Shown here: piece by piece, positions 44,601 to 54,744 of the stretch | Layout: each line of letters starts with the position of its first letter | How positions within the stretch are numbered: the first letter of the stretch is position 1 | Source: Nakamurella deserti | GTDB lineage: Bacteria > Actinomycetota > Actinomycetes > Mycobacteriales > Nakamurellaceae | Assembly: GCF_003260015.1 (NCBI RefSeq) | Contig: NZ_QCXS01000003.1 | Coordinates: 610,315 to 674,314 of the forward strand | Reading direction: 5' to 3' | DNA length: 64,000 nt | Program-made: the position numbers and the translations under genes | Notes under the pieces: generated by a model | Database searches by the model: none | Seen by the model: only the letters and a program-made list of their open reading frames with translations | Told to the model about the DNA's origin: nothing

Positions 44601-44693
44601 GCCCAGCCGCCCAGCGACAGCTCCACCCACTCCGCGACACCTTCGAACACCCGCAGCTGTCGCGAAGACGCCGAACCTGTCGCGAACCGGGAC
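44601..44693. repeat. direct repeat, copy 2
   Basis: Second copy of the 44411-44506 repeat, nearly identical. The 94 bases between the copies show no gene, and no CDS is seen from 44428 to the leader peptide at 44829. Confidence 0.85.
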
Positions 44694-44814
44694 CGTGTCG
44701 CTGCGCAGGTGACGCGAAGCAGGCCCCGCGGACCACCCCGCCACCGAGACGCGCCCACCGCACGAACCGCCCCCACCCCACCGAGCGGGTTGCGCCCCAC
44801 CACACACCCGGGGG

Positions 44815-46760
<1,946 letters not shown>

Positions 46761-46796
46761 CCTCTCCGGACGCGCCCGGACGCCTGACGTCAGCAG

Positions 46797-46829
46797 CCGG
46801 GCACGGGGAGTGATTCCCCCTGTGCCCGG
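46797..46829 (+). terminator. leuA terminator
   Basis: CCGGGCACGGGG (46797-46808) pairs with CCCC-TGTGCCCGG (46816-46829) apart from one bulged pair; loop AGTGATT. TTCGTCCGGTT follows. Confidence 0.7.
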
Positions 46830-46856
46830 TTCGTCCGGTTCCCTACGCTGCGTCGC

Positions 46857-49040
46857 ATGACGAAGCACCGGCGCTCGCTGCGGATCGTGCTGGCCCTGAC
46901 GCTGACCGCGATGGCGGTGGGCGCGACCAGCGCCCCGGCCGAGGACTCGGTGACGTTCCTGGCCGCCGGTGACTTCTCGGCCAACGCCGCCGCGGGGGCG
47001 GTGCTGACGTCGATGGGAGCCCAGGGCAGCGATCTGACGCTCACCGTCGGCGACCTGTCGTACGGGGTCGCCGGCCAGGAGCAGGCGTGGTGCGACTTCG
47101 TGACCGCGAAGTTCCCGCCCGGCTACGCGTTCGAACTGCTCGCCGGCAACCACGAGAGCAACGGCCAGAACGGCAACATCAACGACTTCGGCGCCTGCCT
47201 GCCCAACCAGCTGCCGGGTCTCATCGGCACCTACGGCAAGCAGTACTACGTCGACGTGCCCCGGTCGCAGCCGCTGGTGCGGTTCATCCAGATCTCGCCG
47301 TCGCTGGGTTTCCCGGACGGCACCTACACCTATCCGGCGGGTGGTGCCCGCTACACCTGGACCGCGCGGGCCATCGACGGCGCGCGCACCGCGGGCATCC
47401 CCTGGGTCGTCGTCGGGATGCACAAGCCGTGCCTGACCGTCGGGGTGTACGCCTGCGACCCCGGCGCCGACCTGTTCAATCTGCTGGTGGACAAGAAGGT
47501 CGACCTGGTGCTGTCCGGGCACGAGCACATGTACCAGCGCAGCAAGCAGCTGGCCCTCGCGGCCGGATGCCCCGCCGTGCAACCCGGCTCCTACAACGCC
47601 GCCTGCGTCGCCGACGGCGACTCGGCGCTGGTCAAAGGCGCCGGCCTGGTGACCGCGACGGTCGGCACCGGCGGCGTCGGCCTGCGCGAGGTCAACATCG
47701 CCGACGCCGAGCTTCCGTACTTCGTGACCGCGTCGGGGTCGAACCAGAATCCCAGCCACGGCTACCTCAAGGTGTCGGCGACCGAGACCCGGCTGGACGC
47801 GACCTTCGTCCGCACCGACGGCAACCTCACCGACGCCTTCTCGATCACCGGCGGCCCACCACCGCCGAACCAGCCGCCGACCGCCGCGTTCACCTCGTCC
47901 TGCACCGGCCTGACCTGCACGTTCATCGGCACCGGCTCGTCGGACCCGGACGGCACCGTCACCACCCACACCTGGGACTTCGGTGACTCCGGCACCGGCA
48001 CCGGCGCCACCACCACCCGCAGCTACGCCGCCGCCGGCACCTACCCGGTCACCCTGACCGTCACCGACAACGCCGGCACCACCTCCGCACCCGTCACGAC
48101 TTCCGTCACCGTCACCGCACCGCCGCCGAACCAACCGCCGACCGCCGCGTTCACCTCGTCCTGCACCGGCCTGACCTGCACGTTCAACGGCACCGGCTCG
48201 TCGGACCCGGACGGCACCGTCACCACCCACACCTGGGACTTCGGTGACACCAGCACCGGCACCGGCGCCACCACCACCCGCAGCTACGCCGCCGCCGGCG
48301 CCTACCCGGTCACCCTGACCGTCACCGACGACGCCGGCGCCACCTCCGCACCCGTCACGACTTCCGTCACCGTCACCGCACCCGCCGGACCCGCCGTCGT
48401 CGCCCGCGACGAATTCGACCGCACCGTCGCCGCCGGCTTCGGCACGGCACCGGTCGGCGGCCCGTGGTCGGCGCCGTCCGGATCGTCGGTCCGCGACGGC
48501 TCCGGGGCGATCACCCTGGCCGGCGGCAACGACAAGACGGTCCTGTTGCCCGGCGGCAGCGCTCCCGCGGTGGACCTGCGCACCACTCTGTGGGCCGACC
48601 GGCCGATCACCGGCGGTGGTCTGCAGCTCAACCCCATCGGCCGCCGCGTCGTCAGCGGGACGACGACGGTGGGCGACTACCGCGCGCTGCTCAAGCTGTC
48701 GGCCAACGGCGCGGTGACCGCGGGGCTGGCGTTCCGACCCGGGTCGGGTGCGGAGGTGTCGTTGGTGCCGCCGAGCACGGTCACCGGTCTGTCCCTCGCA
48801 CCGGGCGAGAAGCTCGCCGTCCGGCTGCTCGTCACCGGGGCGTCACCCACCATACTGCAGCTGAAGGTGTGGAAGGCCGGTACCGCCGAGCCGACCGGGT
48901 GGACCCGCACGGCCACCGGCAGCCAGGCCGGCATGCAGGTCGGCGGCTCCACCGGCCTGCGCGCCTATCTGTCCTCCACCGTCACCGACGCCCCGCTGAC
49001 CCTGCGGATCGACGACTGGTCGGCGACGGTTCCGCAGTGA
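46857..49040 (+). CDS. secreted metallophosphoesterase with two PKD domains
   Basis: A 727-residue exported protein. A signal peptide (1-30, RIVLALTLTAMAVGATSAPA) precedes a calcineurin-type domain with AAGDFS, VGDLSYG, LLAGNHES, VVGMHKP and LSGHEHMY. Two PKD domains follow (about 337-424 and 424-510), each with NQPPTAAFTSSCTGLTC and HTWDFGD; they are an almost identical 261-bp tandem duplication. The last 210 residues look like a LamG/concanavalin-type domain (ARDEFDRTVAAGFGTAPVGG). It is similar to purple acid phosphatase-like secreted proteins. A TACGCT hexamer lies seven bases before the ATG. Confidence 0.85.
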   Translation: MTKHRRSLRIVLALTLTAMAVGATSAPAEDSVTFLAAGDFSANAAAGAVLTSMGAQGSDLTLTVGDLSYGVAGQEQAWCDFVTAKFPPGYAFELLAGNHESNGQNGNINDFGACLPNQLPGLIGTYGKQYYVDVPRSQPLVRFIQISPSLGFPDGTYTYPAGGARYTWTARAIDGARTAGIPWVVVGMHKPCLTVGVYACDPGADLFNLLVDKKVDLVLSGHEHMYQRSKQLALAAGCPAVQPGSYNAACVADGDSALVKGAGLVTATVGTGGVGLREVNIADAELPYFVTASGSNQNPSHGYLKVSATETRLDATFVRTDGNLTDAFSITGGPPPPNQPPTAAFTSSCTGLTCTFIGTGSSDPDGTVTTHTWDFGDSGTGTGATTTRSYAAAGTYPVTLTVTDNAGTTSAPVTTSVTVTAPPPNQPPTAAFTSSCTGLTCTFNGTGSSDPDGTVTTHTWDFGDTSTGTGATTTRSYAAAGAYPVTLTVTDDAGATSAPVTTSVTVTAPAGPAVVARDEFDRTVAAGFGTAPVGGPWSAPSGSSVRDGSGAITLAGGNDKTVLLPGGSAPAVDLRTTLWADRPITGGGLQLNPIGRRVVSGTTTVGDYRALLKLSANGAVTAGLAFRPGSGAEVSLVPPSTVTGLSLAPGEKLAVRLLVTGASPTILQLKVWKAGTAEPTGWTRTATGSQAGMQVGGSTGLRAYLSSTVTDAPLTLRIDDWSATVPQ
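47868..48389 (+). repeat. 261-bp tandem duplication encoding the two PKD domains
   Basis: The same sequence returns after exactly 261 bases (for example TTCACCTCGTCCTGCACCGG at 47889 and 48150) with only a handful of changes, so the duplication is recent or kept uniform by recombination. Confidence 0.85.
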
Positions 49041-49065
49041 CCCGGCGCCGCGAGGACCCCCTGCG

Positions 49066-49071
49066 TAGGGT
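49066..49071 (+). promoter_or_regulatory. -10 box of the retron-like RNA
   Basis: TAGGGT, the same hexamer as before the leuA leader. It ends six bases before the left arm of the 16-bp inverted repeat, so transcription should start at its first base. No good -35 is visible. Confidence 0.5.
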
Positions 49072-49077
49072 GGGGCC

Positions 49078-49243
49078 GATGCGGCGGGGGTGGGCGAGAA
49101 CGCCGGCCGGCGACGGCCCGGCCGCTCCGGGGTACCCCCGGGGCCGGAACACCGCAGCAAGCACGACCGTGCAGGCACGTCGTGGCGCTCCGCGCCAGGT
49201 TGTGCCCGCCCAGCAGGGACAGGTCGACCACCCCCGCCGCATC
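49078..49243 (+). ncRNA. candidate retron msr-msd RNA with a1/a2 inverted repeat
   Basis: GATGCGGCGGGGGTGG (49078-49093) and CCACCCCCGCCGCATC (49228-49243) are perfectly complementary over 16 bases and frame 134 bases. Inside are hairpins: GGCG-AGAA-CGCC (49093-49104); CCGGCC..CCGGGG-TAC-CCCCGGGGCCGG (49118-49147, one 3-base bulge); CACGAC.GTGC/GCACGTCGTG (49162-49184); GGCGC-TCC-GCGCC (49184-49196). The right arm ends 13 bases before the reverse transcriptase start. Retron RNAs have this plan: a1 and a2 pair the two ends, msr lies first, msd second. The branching G and the msr/msd border cannot be fixed by eye. Confidence 0.72.
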
Positions 49244-49256
49244 ACGGACCTGCGCC

Positions 49257-50582
49257 GTGTCGGCTGAGACCGCGCTCGCATCCGCGCTGGCAGAAGCGAT
49301 GCTCGCCGGCACCTGGCACCGCCGCGGCCTGATCCGGGCCATGAGTGCGACGCTCAACCGAACCAGCCGACGGGTCCGATGGGTGCGGCCGCTCGCCGTC
49401 GAGGTGCTGGCCGCCTACCCGCACCCACCCCTGGACCGGCCCCGCGAGCTGGCCGGGTTCGTCGGCACCACGCCCGCGGTGCAGCGGGCCCTGGGTCGGC
49501 GGCGACCGCCGAAGGCCCTGGTCCGGGTCGCCACCCCGACCACCACGGTGTCCCGGCCGTTCCCGACGCCGCGGGTCGACCACGTCGCGCAGCTGGCGGA
49601 ATTCCTCGCGGTCGACCCGGACGAACTGGTCCTGCTCGCCGACCCGCAGAGCCGGGCCCGCCGCGCGCCGTCCCGGCGAATCGCCCACTACCGCTACCAC
49701 TGGCTCGACAAACCGGCGGGGGCACGGCTTCTCGAGGCTCCGAAGCCGAGACTCAAGGCGCTGCAACGGAAGGTGCTCGACGGCCTGCTGACGCCGATCC
49801 CGGTGCACCCGGCCGCCCACGGCTTCGTCCCCGGCCGGTCGGCGGTCACCGGCGCCGCACCGCACGTCGGCGCGGCGGTGGTCGTCACGGTCGATCTCGA
49901 GCACTTCTTCGCCGCCGTCCGCGCCGGCCGGGTGTGGGGCGTGCTGCGCGCCGCCGGCTACCCGGAGCCGGTGGCGCACCTGCTGACCGCGCTGACCACC
50001 CACGCCAGCCCGGTCGCGACGCTGAGCGCGATGCCGCCCGGACCCGACCGGGGACGTGACTTCCGGCTGCGCCGCCGGCTGGCCACCCCGCACCTGCCGC
50101 AGGGCGCACCGACGTCACCGCAGTTGGCGAACCTCGTGGCGTTCTCGCTGGACCGCCGGCTCGACGCCTACGCCCGCGCGGCGGGCGTCACCTACACCCG
50201 CTACGCCGACGACCTGACGTTCTCCGGCGGACCGGAGCTCAGCCGGGCGGCCGAGGCCCTGCTGCATGCCGTGGACGGCATCGTGCGCGCAGCCGGCTAC
50301 CGGCTGAATCCGGCCAAGACCCGGATCCGCCGGTCCCACGAACGCCAGTCGGTGACGGGCATCGTCGTCAACCGGCACACCACCCTCGCGCGGCCCGAGT
50401 ACGACCGGCTCCGCGCGGTCCTGCACGACTGCGTGACCAACGGGCCGGAGGCGGCCGACCGGAACGGGCACGACGACTTCCGGGCGCACCTGCTCGGCCG
50501 GATCAGCTGGGTGGCGGCGTTGCATCCCGCGCGGGGTGCCCGCCTGCGGGCCGCATTCGACGCTGTCGCATGGGGTGACTGA
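49257..50582 (+). CDS. retron-type reverse transcriptase
   Basis: A 441-residue RT. RT blocks: AHGFVPGRSAVTGAAPHVG, VVVTVDLEHFFAAV, PHLPQGAPTSPQLANLVAFSLD, the catalytic TRYADDLTFSG (Y316-D319), and RRSHERQSVTGIVVN. The VTG triplet (366-368) and the position of GAAPH (199-203, in place of NAxxH) are retron marks. About 145 residues precede the RT core, more than in classical retrons, with no fold I recognise. There is no maturase or HNH domain as in group II introns and no template/variable repeat as in DGRs. GTG 49257 gives the shortest gap to the RNA; an earlier in-frame ATG at 49182 would lie inside the RNA. Confidence 0.85.
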   Translation: MSAETALASALAEAMLAGTWHRRGLIRAMSATLNRTSRRVRWVRPLAVEVLAAYPHPPLDRPRELAGFVGTTPAVQRALGRRRPPKALVRVATPTTTVSRPFPTPRVDHVAQLAEFLAVDPDELVLLADPQSRARRAPSRRIAHYRYHWLDKPAGARLLEAPKPRLKALQRKVLDGLLTPIPVHPAAHGFVPGRSAVTGAAPHVGAAVVVTVDLEHFFAAVRAGRVWGVLRAAGYPEPVAHLLTALTTHASPVATLSAMPPGPDRGRDFRLRRRLATPHLPQGAPTSPQLANLVAFSLDRRLDAYARAAGVTYTRYADDLTFSGGPELSRAAEALLHAVDGIVRAAGYRLNPAKTRIRRSHERQSVTGIVVNRHTTLARPEYDRLRAVLHDCVTNGPEAADRNGHDDFRAHLLGRISWVAALHPARGARLRAAFDAVAWGD

Positions 50583-50629
50583 CGGCGGAACGGGTACCTG
50601 ACCGTCACCTGCAACCGAGGGAGACCGCC

Positions 50630-50794
50630 ATGGGCCACCACGACGACGCCACCGAGCACCCGCTCACCGACGAGCACACGCAGTCCGACACCGCCGCGGA
50701 GCCTGCCGTCAAGGACGGCACCGACCCCAACGACCTGGTGGTGTCCGGTGACATCGACCAGGAGATGCTCGAGGACGACATCGCCGAGCGCTGA
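50630..50794 (+). CDS. 54-residue acidic small protein
   Basis: MGHHDDATEHPLTDEH, then a spacer and GDIDQEMLEDDIAER at the end; strongly acidic with no Cys and no hydrophobic helix. GAGGGAGA stands before the ATG and codon use is good, so I think it is real. It follows the reverse transcriptase by 47 bases. It may be a retron accessory or an unrelated small protein. Confidence 0.6.
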   Translation: MGHHDDATEHPLTDEHTQSDTAAEPAVKDGTDPNDLVVSGDIDQEMLEDDIAER

Positions 50795-50808
50795 GCCGTC
50801 GTCGGCGG

Positions 50809-51096
50809 TCAGCCGGCGATCACCACCGTCAGCAGGCTGACCGCCGAGAGTCCCCCCACCAGGCCCAGCGCCGCCGCCTGGACGGTCAGCAGCGACCGCC
50901 ACCGCCGGAACACCGGCTCGGTGCGCCATCCGTACGCGGTGAGGGCCGCCGCGAGCTGCACCACGGGCACGATCACGCCCCGGACGTCACCGTCGAGCGC
51001 GAGCCGGTAGCCCCACACTCCGAGGGCCAGCCACCCCAGGACCAGCAGTGCGCCGAGCCGGGCGAACACCGCCGGAGGGGCGTCGCGCGGGTTCAC
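50809..51096 (-). CDS. three-helix membrane protein
   Basis: A 95-residue protein with three helices (FARLGALLVLGWLALGVWGY, GVIVPVVQLAAALTAYGW, LLTVQAAALGLVGGLSAVSL). GTG 51096 overlaps the stop of the CGNR gene (GTGA), so the two are co-translated. Function unknown. Confidence 0.65.
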   Translation of the reverse strand: MNPRDAPPAVFARLGALLVLGWLALGVWGYRLALDGDVRGVIVPVVQLAAALTAYGWRTEPVFRRWRSLLTVQAAALGLVGGLSAVSLLTVVIAG

Positions 51097-51635
51097 CCCG
51101 CCGCCCGGCGGGCCCGGTAGGCCTTGACGTGCTGCCGGTTGCCGCAGTTGCCGGTGTCGCAGAAGCGGCGTGACCGGTTGCGGGTGAGGTCCACCAGCAC
51201 GGCGTCGCAGTCCTCGGCCGCGCAGCGCCCGAGACGGTCCAGGGCGTCGACCCGGATCAGGTCGGCGAAGGCCATCGCCGCCTCGGCGGTGATCCGGCTG
51301 GCCAACGGCGCCTCGGACGGGGTCAGGTGCAGGTGCCACGGCCAGCCGCCGTGCCGGCTGAGGAACGGCCGGGCCTCGGCCTGCGCCAGCAGTTCGTTGA
51401 CCGCACCGGCGACCCGGTCGACGTCGCCGTCACTCCACAGCGCGCGCAGCCTGGGGCGCAACGCGCGCACCTGCCGCAGTTCGGCCTCGTCGAGGTCGCG
51501 ACGGCCCGAGTAGTCGTTGACGTCCAGCCACCGGTCGAGCGCGGCGATGTCGGGCAACCGCTCCTCGTCGCGGACGGCGGTGTTGACCAGGGCGGCGGCG
51601 GCCGTGAGGCCCCACTCCGTGTCATGAGCGAACAT
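51093..51635 (-). CDS. CGNR zinc-finger (ABATE-domain) regulator
   Basis: A 180-residue protein: N-terminal ABATE domain (LVNTAVRDEERLPDIAALDRWL) and C-terminal zinc finger with the family signature (GRCAAEDCDAVLVDLTRN and CDTGNCGNRQHVKAYRARR). Such proteins are thought to be stress-type transcription regulators. It is divergent from the EamA transporter at 51713, which it may regulate. ATG 51635. Confidence 0.85.
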   Translation of the reverse strand: MFAHDTEWGLTAAAALVNTAVRDEERLPDIAALDRWLDVNDYSGRRDLDEAELRQVRALRPRLRALWSDGDVDRVAGAVNELLAQAEARPFLSRHGGWPWHLHLTPSEAPLASRITAEAAMAFADLIRVDALDRLGRCAAEDCDAVLVDLTRNRSRRFCDTGNCGNRQHVKAYRARRAAG

Positions 51636-51666
51636 CGGGTTGACTCCTGACCTCGCGGCGGAATAC

Positions 51667-51699
51667 TGTCATGCGTCATAGCCACTTTAGCTCATGACA
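51667..51699. promoter_or_regulatory. inverted repeat between CGNR gene and EamA transporter
   Basis: TGTCATG (51667-51673) and CATGACA (51693-51699) form a perfect 7-bp dyad with a 19-base centre in the divergent promoter region. A site for the CGNR regulator is possible. Confidence 0.45.
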
Positions 51700-51712
51700 T
51701 ACGGGAGGTGCC

Positions 51713-52741
51713 GTGTCCGTCCAGGAGAGCACGATCATCGGGACCGGTGCCGACCGGGCGCGTGACCGGCGGAGCGGCCTGATGTTCGCCGGCGTCTCGG
51801 CGCTGGCCTTCGGCTCGGCCGGCGTCGCCGCCAAGGCCGCGATGACCGCCGCCGGACCGGAGCTGACCCCGATGTGGCTGGCGCAGTTCCGCATCACCGG
51901 CGCCGCACTCGTGCTGCTGCTGATCGTCGGCGTCGGCCACCGACTGCGGCCGGCGGTGCGGCGGGTGGCGTGGACGCCGCGGGCGATCGCCGCCGTGATC
52001 GCCTACGGGGTGATCGGTTTCGTCGCCATCCAGGTCCTGTACTTCGTCGCCATCAGCCGGATGCCCGTCGGGGTGGCGCTGCTCATCGAGTACACCTCAC
52101 CCGCACTGGTCGCACTGTGGGCCCTGCTGGCGCAGCGGCGACCGCAGCACCGGGCGGTGTGGCTGGCGATCGGCGCCGCCATGGTCGGGCTGGTGCTCAT
52201 CGCCCGCCCGTGGCAGGGCTTCGCCCTGGACACCGTCGGGGTCGGCGCGGCCCTGCTGGCCGCAGTGGCGTCGGCGACGTACTTCCTCGTCGGCGACGCC
52301 CTCAAGGGGCAGATCCCCGGTCCGCAGCTGGCCGGTTTCGGCGCGGCCGCGGGAGCGGTCGTGCTCGGCCTGACCCAGTCGTGGTCGGACTTCCCCTGGC
52401 ACCTGCTCGGCCGGCGCGGGGAACTCGGCGGCACCGCGGTCCCGGTCTGGCTGCTGCTCGCCGTGGTCGTCGTGGTCGGCACCGTGATCGCGTACCTCAC
52501 CGGCATCGCGGCGTTGCGGCGACTGCCCGCGCCGATCGCCGCGGTGGTCGCGACGATGGAGGTCGTGGTCGCCGCGATCAGCGCCTGGATGCTGCTCGGC
52601 GAGCACCTGTCGGCCTGGGAGCTGGCCGGCGGCGCACTGCTGCTGGCCGGCGCCGTCGTCGCCCAGCGCAGCCCGGCGCGACCGGTCGAGGCGCCCGTCC
52701 CCACCGCGCCACTCGCCACGGCGGTCCCCGTCAGCCGGTGA
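51713..52741 (+). CDS. EamA/DMT-family transporter
   Basis: A 342-residue, ten-helix drug/metabolite transporter with two EamA halves (GVSALAFGSAGVAAKAAM ... ; GVGAALLAAVASATYFLVGD ...). GTG 51713 follows GGGAGG. It overlaps the end of the convergent LysR gene by 11 bases. Substrate unknown; amino acid or metabolite export is usual. Confidence 0.82.
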   Translation: MSVQESTIIGTGADRARDRRSGLMFAGVSALAFGSAGVAAKAAMTAAGPELTPMWLAQFRITGAALVLLLIVGVGHRLRPAVRRVAWTPRAIAAVIAYGVIGFVAIQVLYFVAISRMPVGVALLIEYTSPALVALWALLAQRRPQHRAVWLAIGAAMVGLVLIARPWQGFALDTVGVGAALLAAVASATYFLVGDALKGQIPGPQLAGFGAAAGAVVLGLTQSWSDFPWHLLGRRGELGGTAVPVWLLLAVVVVVGTVIAYLTGIAALRRLPAPIAAVVATMEVVVAAISAWMLLGEHLSAWELAGGALLLAGAVVAQRSPARPVEAPVPTAPLATAVPVSR

Positions 52742-53651
52742 CCTGCGCGACCTCGGCGACCAGTTCGTCGAGCACCGTCCGGACGGCGAGCCGGGCGGCC
52801 CGGTCCGGTCGGCACAACGCCTCGACGACCCGGCCGGCCCGGATCTGCCGCAGCGGCACCAACGCGAAGCGGCCGGCGGCCCGGTCGGCGCTGGTGTGCC
52901 GGGGTAGCAGACCGATGCCGTGACCGGCGGTGATCAACTTCTCGATGAGGGGCAGGTGGGTGCTGCGTCGCACCACCCGCACCGGCAGCCCGGAGCGGGC
53001 GGCGACCGCGGTCAGCACCCGGTCGATCGGGTACTCCGGGGGCGGCACGATCCAGGCCTCACCCACCAGGTCCTCGGCGGTCACGAAGTCCCGTCCGGCC
53101 AGCGGATGGTCCAGCGGCAGACCGACGTCCAACGGTTCGCGCATCAACAGCGTGGCGACGATCTGCGGCCGGTCGGGCACCGCGACGTCGTCCGACCGGT
53201 GCGCGATGACGATGTCGTAGTCGGCGGTGAGACCGGCGAAGTCGTCCTGGGCCACGTCCTCGTCGAAGGTGTCCAGCTGCAGCCGGCCGAAGCGCGCGAG
53301 CCGGTGCAGCAGCCCGGGGATGAGCAGTTCGGCGGCGGAGTGGAACGACGCCAGCCGGACGGTGCCGCTGACGTCACCCCGGTAGGCCTGCCAGCCCGCC
53401 TGCGCCTCGGCGAGTGCGGTCGCCACCGTCACCGCCCCGACGACGAGCGCCCGACCCGCATCGGTGAGCTGGACCCCCCGCCCGACGCGTTCGACCAGTG
53501 GCACCCCGACCTGCCGCTGCAGCGCCTTGAGCTGCTGGGAGACCGCCGACGGGGTGCGTCCGACGGCGTCGGCCACCGCGGTGACCGAGCCCCGGTCGGC
53601 CAGCTCCCGCAGCAGGTTCAGCTGGTCCAGATCGAGGTGATCGGTTCTCAC
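52731..53651 (-). CDS. LysR-family transcription regulator
   Basis: A 306-residue LysR protein: HTH DRGSVTAVADAVGRTPSAVSQQLKALQRQVG (about 18-50) and a periplasmic-binding-type effector domain (TVRLASFHSAAELLIPGLLHRL, DIVIAHRSDD). The GTG 53651 start lies inside the operator region. It is divergent from the transporter at 53725 and probably controls it. Effector unknown. Confidence 0.86.
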   Translation of the reverse strand: MRTDHLDLDQLNLLRELADRGSVTAVADAVGRTPSAVSQQLKALQRQVGVPLVERVGRGVQLTDAGRALVVGAVTVATALAEAQAGWQAYRGDVSGTVRLASFHSAAELLIPGLLHRLARFGRLQLDTFDEDVAQDDFAGLTADYDIVIAHRSDDVAVPDRPQIVATLLMREPLDVGLPLDHPLAGRDFVTAEDLVGEAWIVPPPEYPIDRVLTAVAARSGLPVRVVRRSTHLPLIEKLITAGHGIGLLPRHTSADRAAGRFALVPLRQIRAGRVVEALCRPDRAARLAVRTVLDELVAEVAQVTG

Positions 53652-53698
53652 TGAAGCAACGCTACAAGATGTGTTCAGGTCCTGGTGCTTGTGCTTCA
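53652..53698. promoter_or_regulatory. LysR-type operator candidate
   Basis: TGAAGCA (53652-53658) and TGCTTCA (53692-53698) are perfect inverted copies, 33 bases apart, between the divergent LysR and EamA genes. Confidence 0.45.
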
Positions 53699-53724
53699 TG
53701 GTCGGCGCCTGGCAGCGTGACCCC

Positions 53725-54651
53725 GTGACCACCCGTGACCGCCTCCTCGCCGTGCTCGTCGCCGTCTGCTGGGGCCTCAACTTCCCAGCGACCGCGCTGG
53801 CCCTGGAGCATTTCCCGCCGTTGCTGATGGTGGCGGTGCGCTTCGCGCTGATCGCGGTGCCGACCCTGGTCTTCGTGCCCCGGCCCGCGGTGCCGGTGCG
53901 TTGGCTGATCGGTGTCGGACTCGGCATCGGCACCCTGCAGTTCGCCTTCCTCTACCTCGGGATGGCTGCCGGCATGCCCAGTGGGCTGGCGTCGCTGGTC
54001 CTGCAGGCCTCGGCCCCGTTCACCGTCGTGCTGGCCGGGATCTTCCTGCGGGAGAAGCTGTCCGGCCGGCAGGTCGCCGGGATCGTCGTGGCGGTCGCGG
54101 GTCTCGCGGTGATCGCGGCGCACCGCGCCCAGGTGGCGGCACTGCTGCCGGTCGCCCTCACCCTGTGCGGCGCGCTGGGCTGGGCCCTCGGCAACCTGTG
54201 CAGCCGGCAGGCGAAGGCGCCCGACGCCTTCCACCTCACCCTGTGGATGTCGACGGTCCCGGTGCTGCCGATGCTGGCGCTGTCGTTGTTCGTCGAAGGC
54301 CCGCAGCGCATCTGGGACTCACTGTCGACGGTCGCGACCGCCGACGCCGTACCCGCCGTGCTGGGCCTGCTCTACGTCGTGGTCATCGCGACCCTGCTCG
54401 GCTACGGCATCTGGAACACCCTGATGGGCCGTTACCCCTCGAGCACGGTGGCGCCGTTCTCGATGCTGGTGCCGGTGGTCGGGGTGTTCTCCTCCTGGCT
54501 GATCTTCGACGAGGGCATCGACCTCACCGAGCTCCTCGCCGGGGTGGCCATCATCGCCGGAGTGCTGCTCGGCTCCTCTCGACGCCGGAAGCCGGTGCCG
54601 GCTCCGGCTCCGGTCGCCGCGCCTGAACCGTCGCCCGCTCGCACCGCCTGA
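53725..54651 (+). CDS. EamA/DMT-family transporter
   Basis: A 308-residue ten-helix transporter of the YdeD/EamA kind: LLAVLVAVCWGLNFPATALAL opens the first half and LPVALTLCGALGWALGNL the second. The best start is GTG 53725 (VTTRDRLLAV); ATG 53698 is an alternative. Divergence from a LysR gene resembles export systems for amino acids or their derivatives. The final codons are duplicated just past the stop. Confidence 0.82.
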   Translation: MTTRDRLLAVLVAVCWGLNFPATALALEHFPPLLMVAVRFALIAVPTLVFVPRPAVPVRWLIGVGLGIGTLQFAFLYLGMAAGMPSGLASLVLQASAPFTVVLAGIFLREKLSGRQVAGIVVAVAGLAVIAAHRAQVAALLPVALTLCGALGWALGNLCSRQAKAPDAFHLTLWMSTVPVLPMLALSLFVEGPQRIWDSLSTVATADAVPAVLGLLYVVVIATLLGYGIWNTLMGRYPSSTVAPFSMLVPVVGVFSSWLIFDEGIDLTELLAGVAIIAGVLLGSSRRRKPVPAPAPVAAPEPSPARTA

Positions 54652-54664
54652 GCCGTCGTCCGCT

Positions 54665-54684
54665 CGCACCGCTTGAGCGGTGCG
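54665..54684 (+). terminator. terminator after the second EamA gene
   Basis: CGCACCGC (54665-54672), loop TTGA, GCGGTGCG (54677-54684): perfect 8-bp stem. The left arm lies in a 26-bp direct duplication of the gene's 3' end (CCGCTCGCACCGC at about 54636 and 54660). Confidence 0.65.
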
Positions 54685-54744
54685 CGTCCGGGTGCCCAGT
54701 GCGTCGTTGCACCCCGGCCGACGGCGACGTACAGTTCCGGATGG

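Noticed and set aside
49257-50582. Group II intron maturase or diversity-generating retroelement
   Set aside because: No maturase or endonuclease domain, no intron ends, no template/variable repeat pair; the VTG motif and framed RNA fit a retron better.
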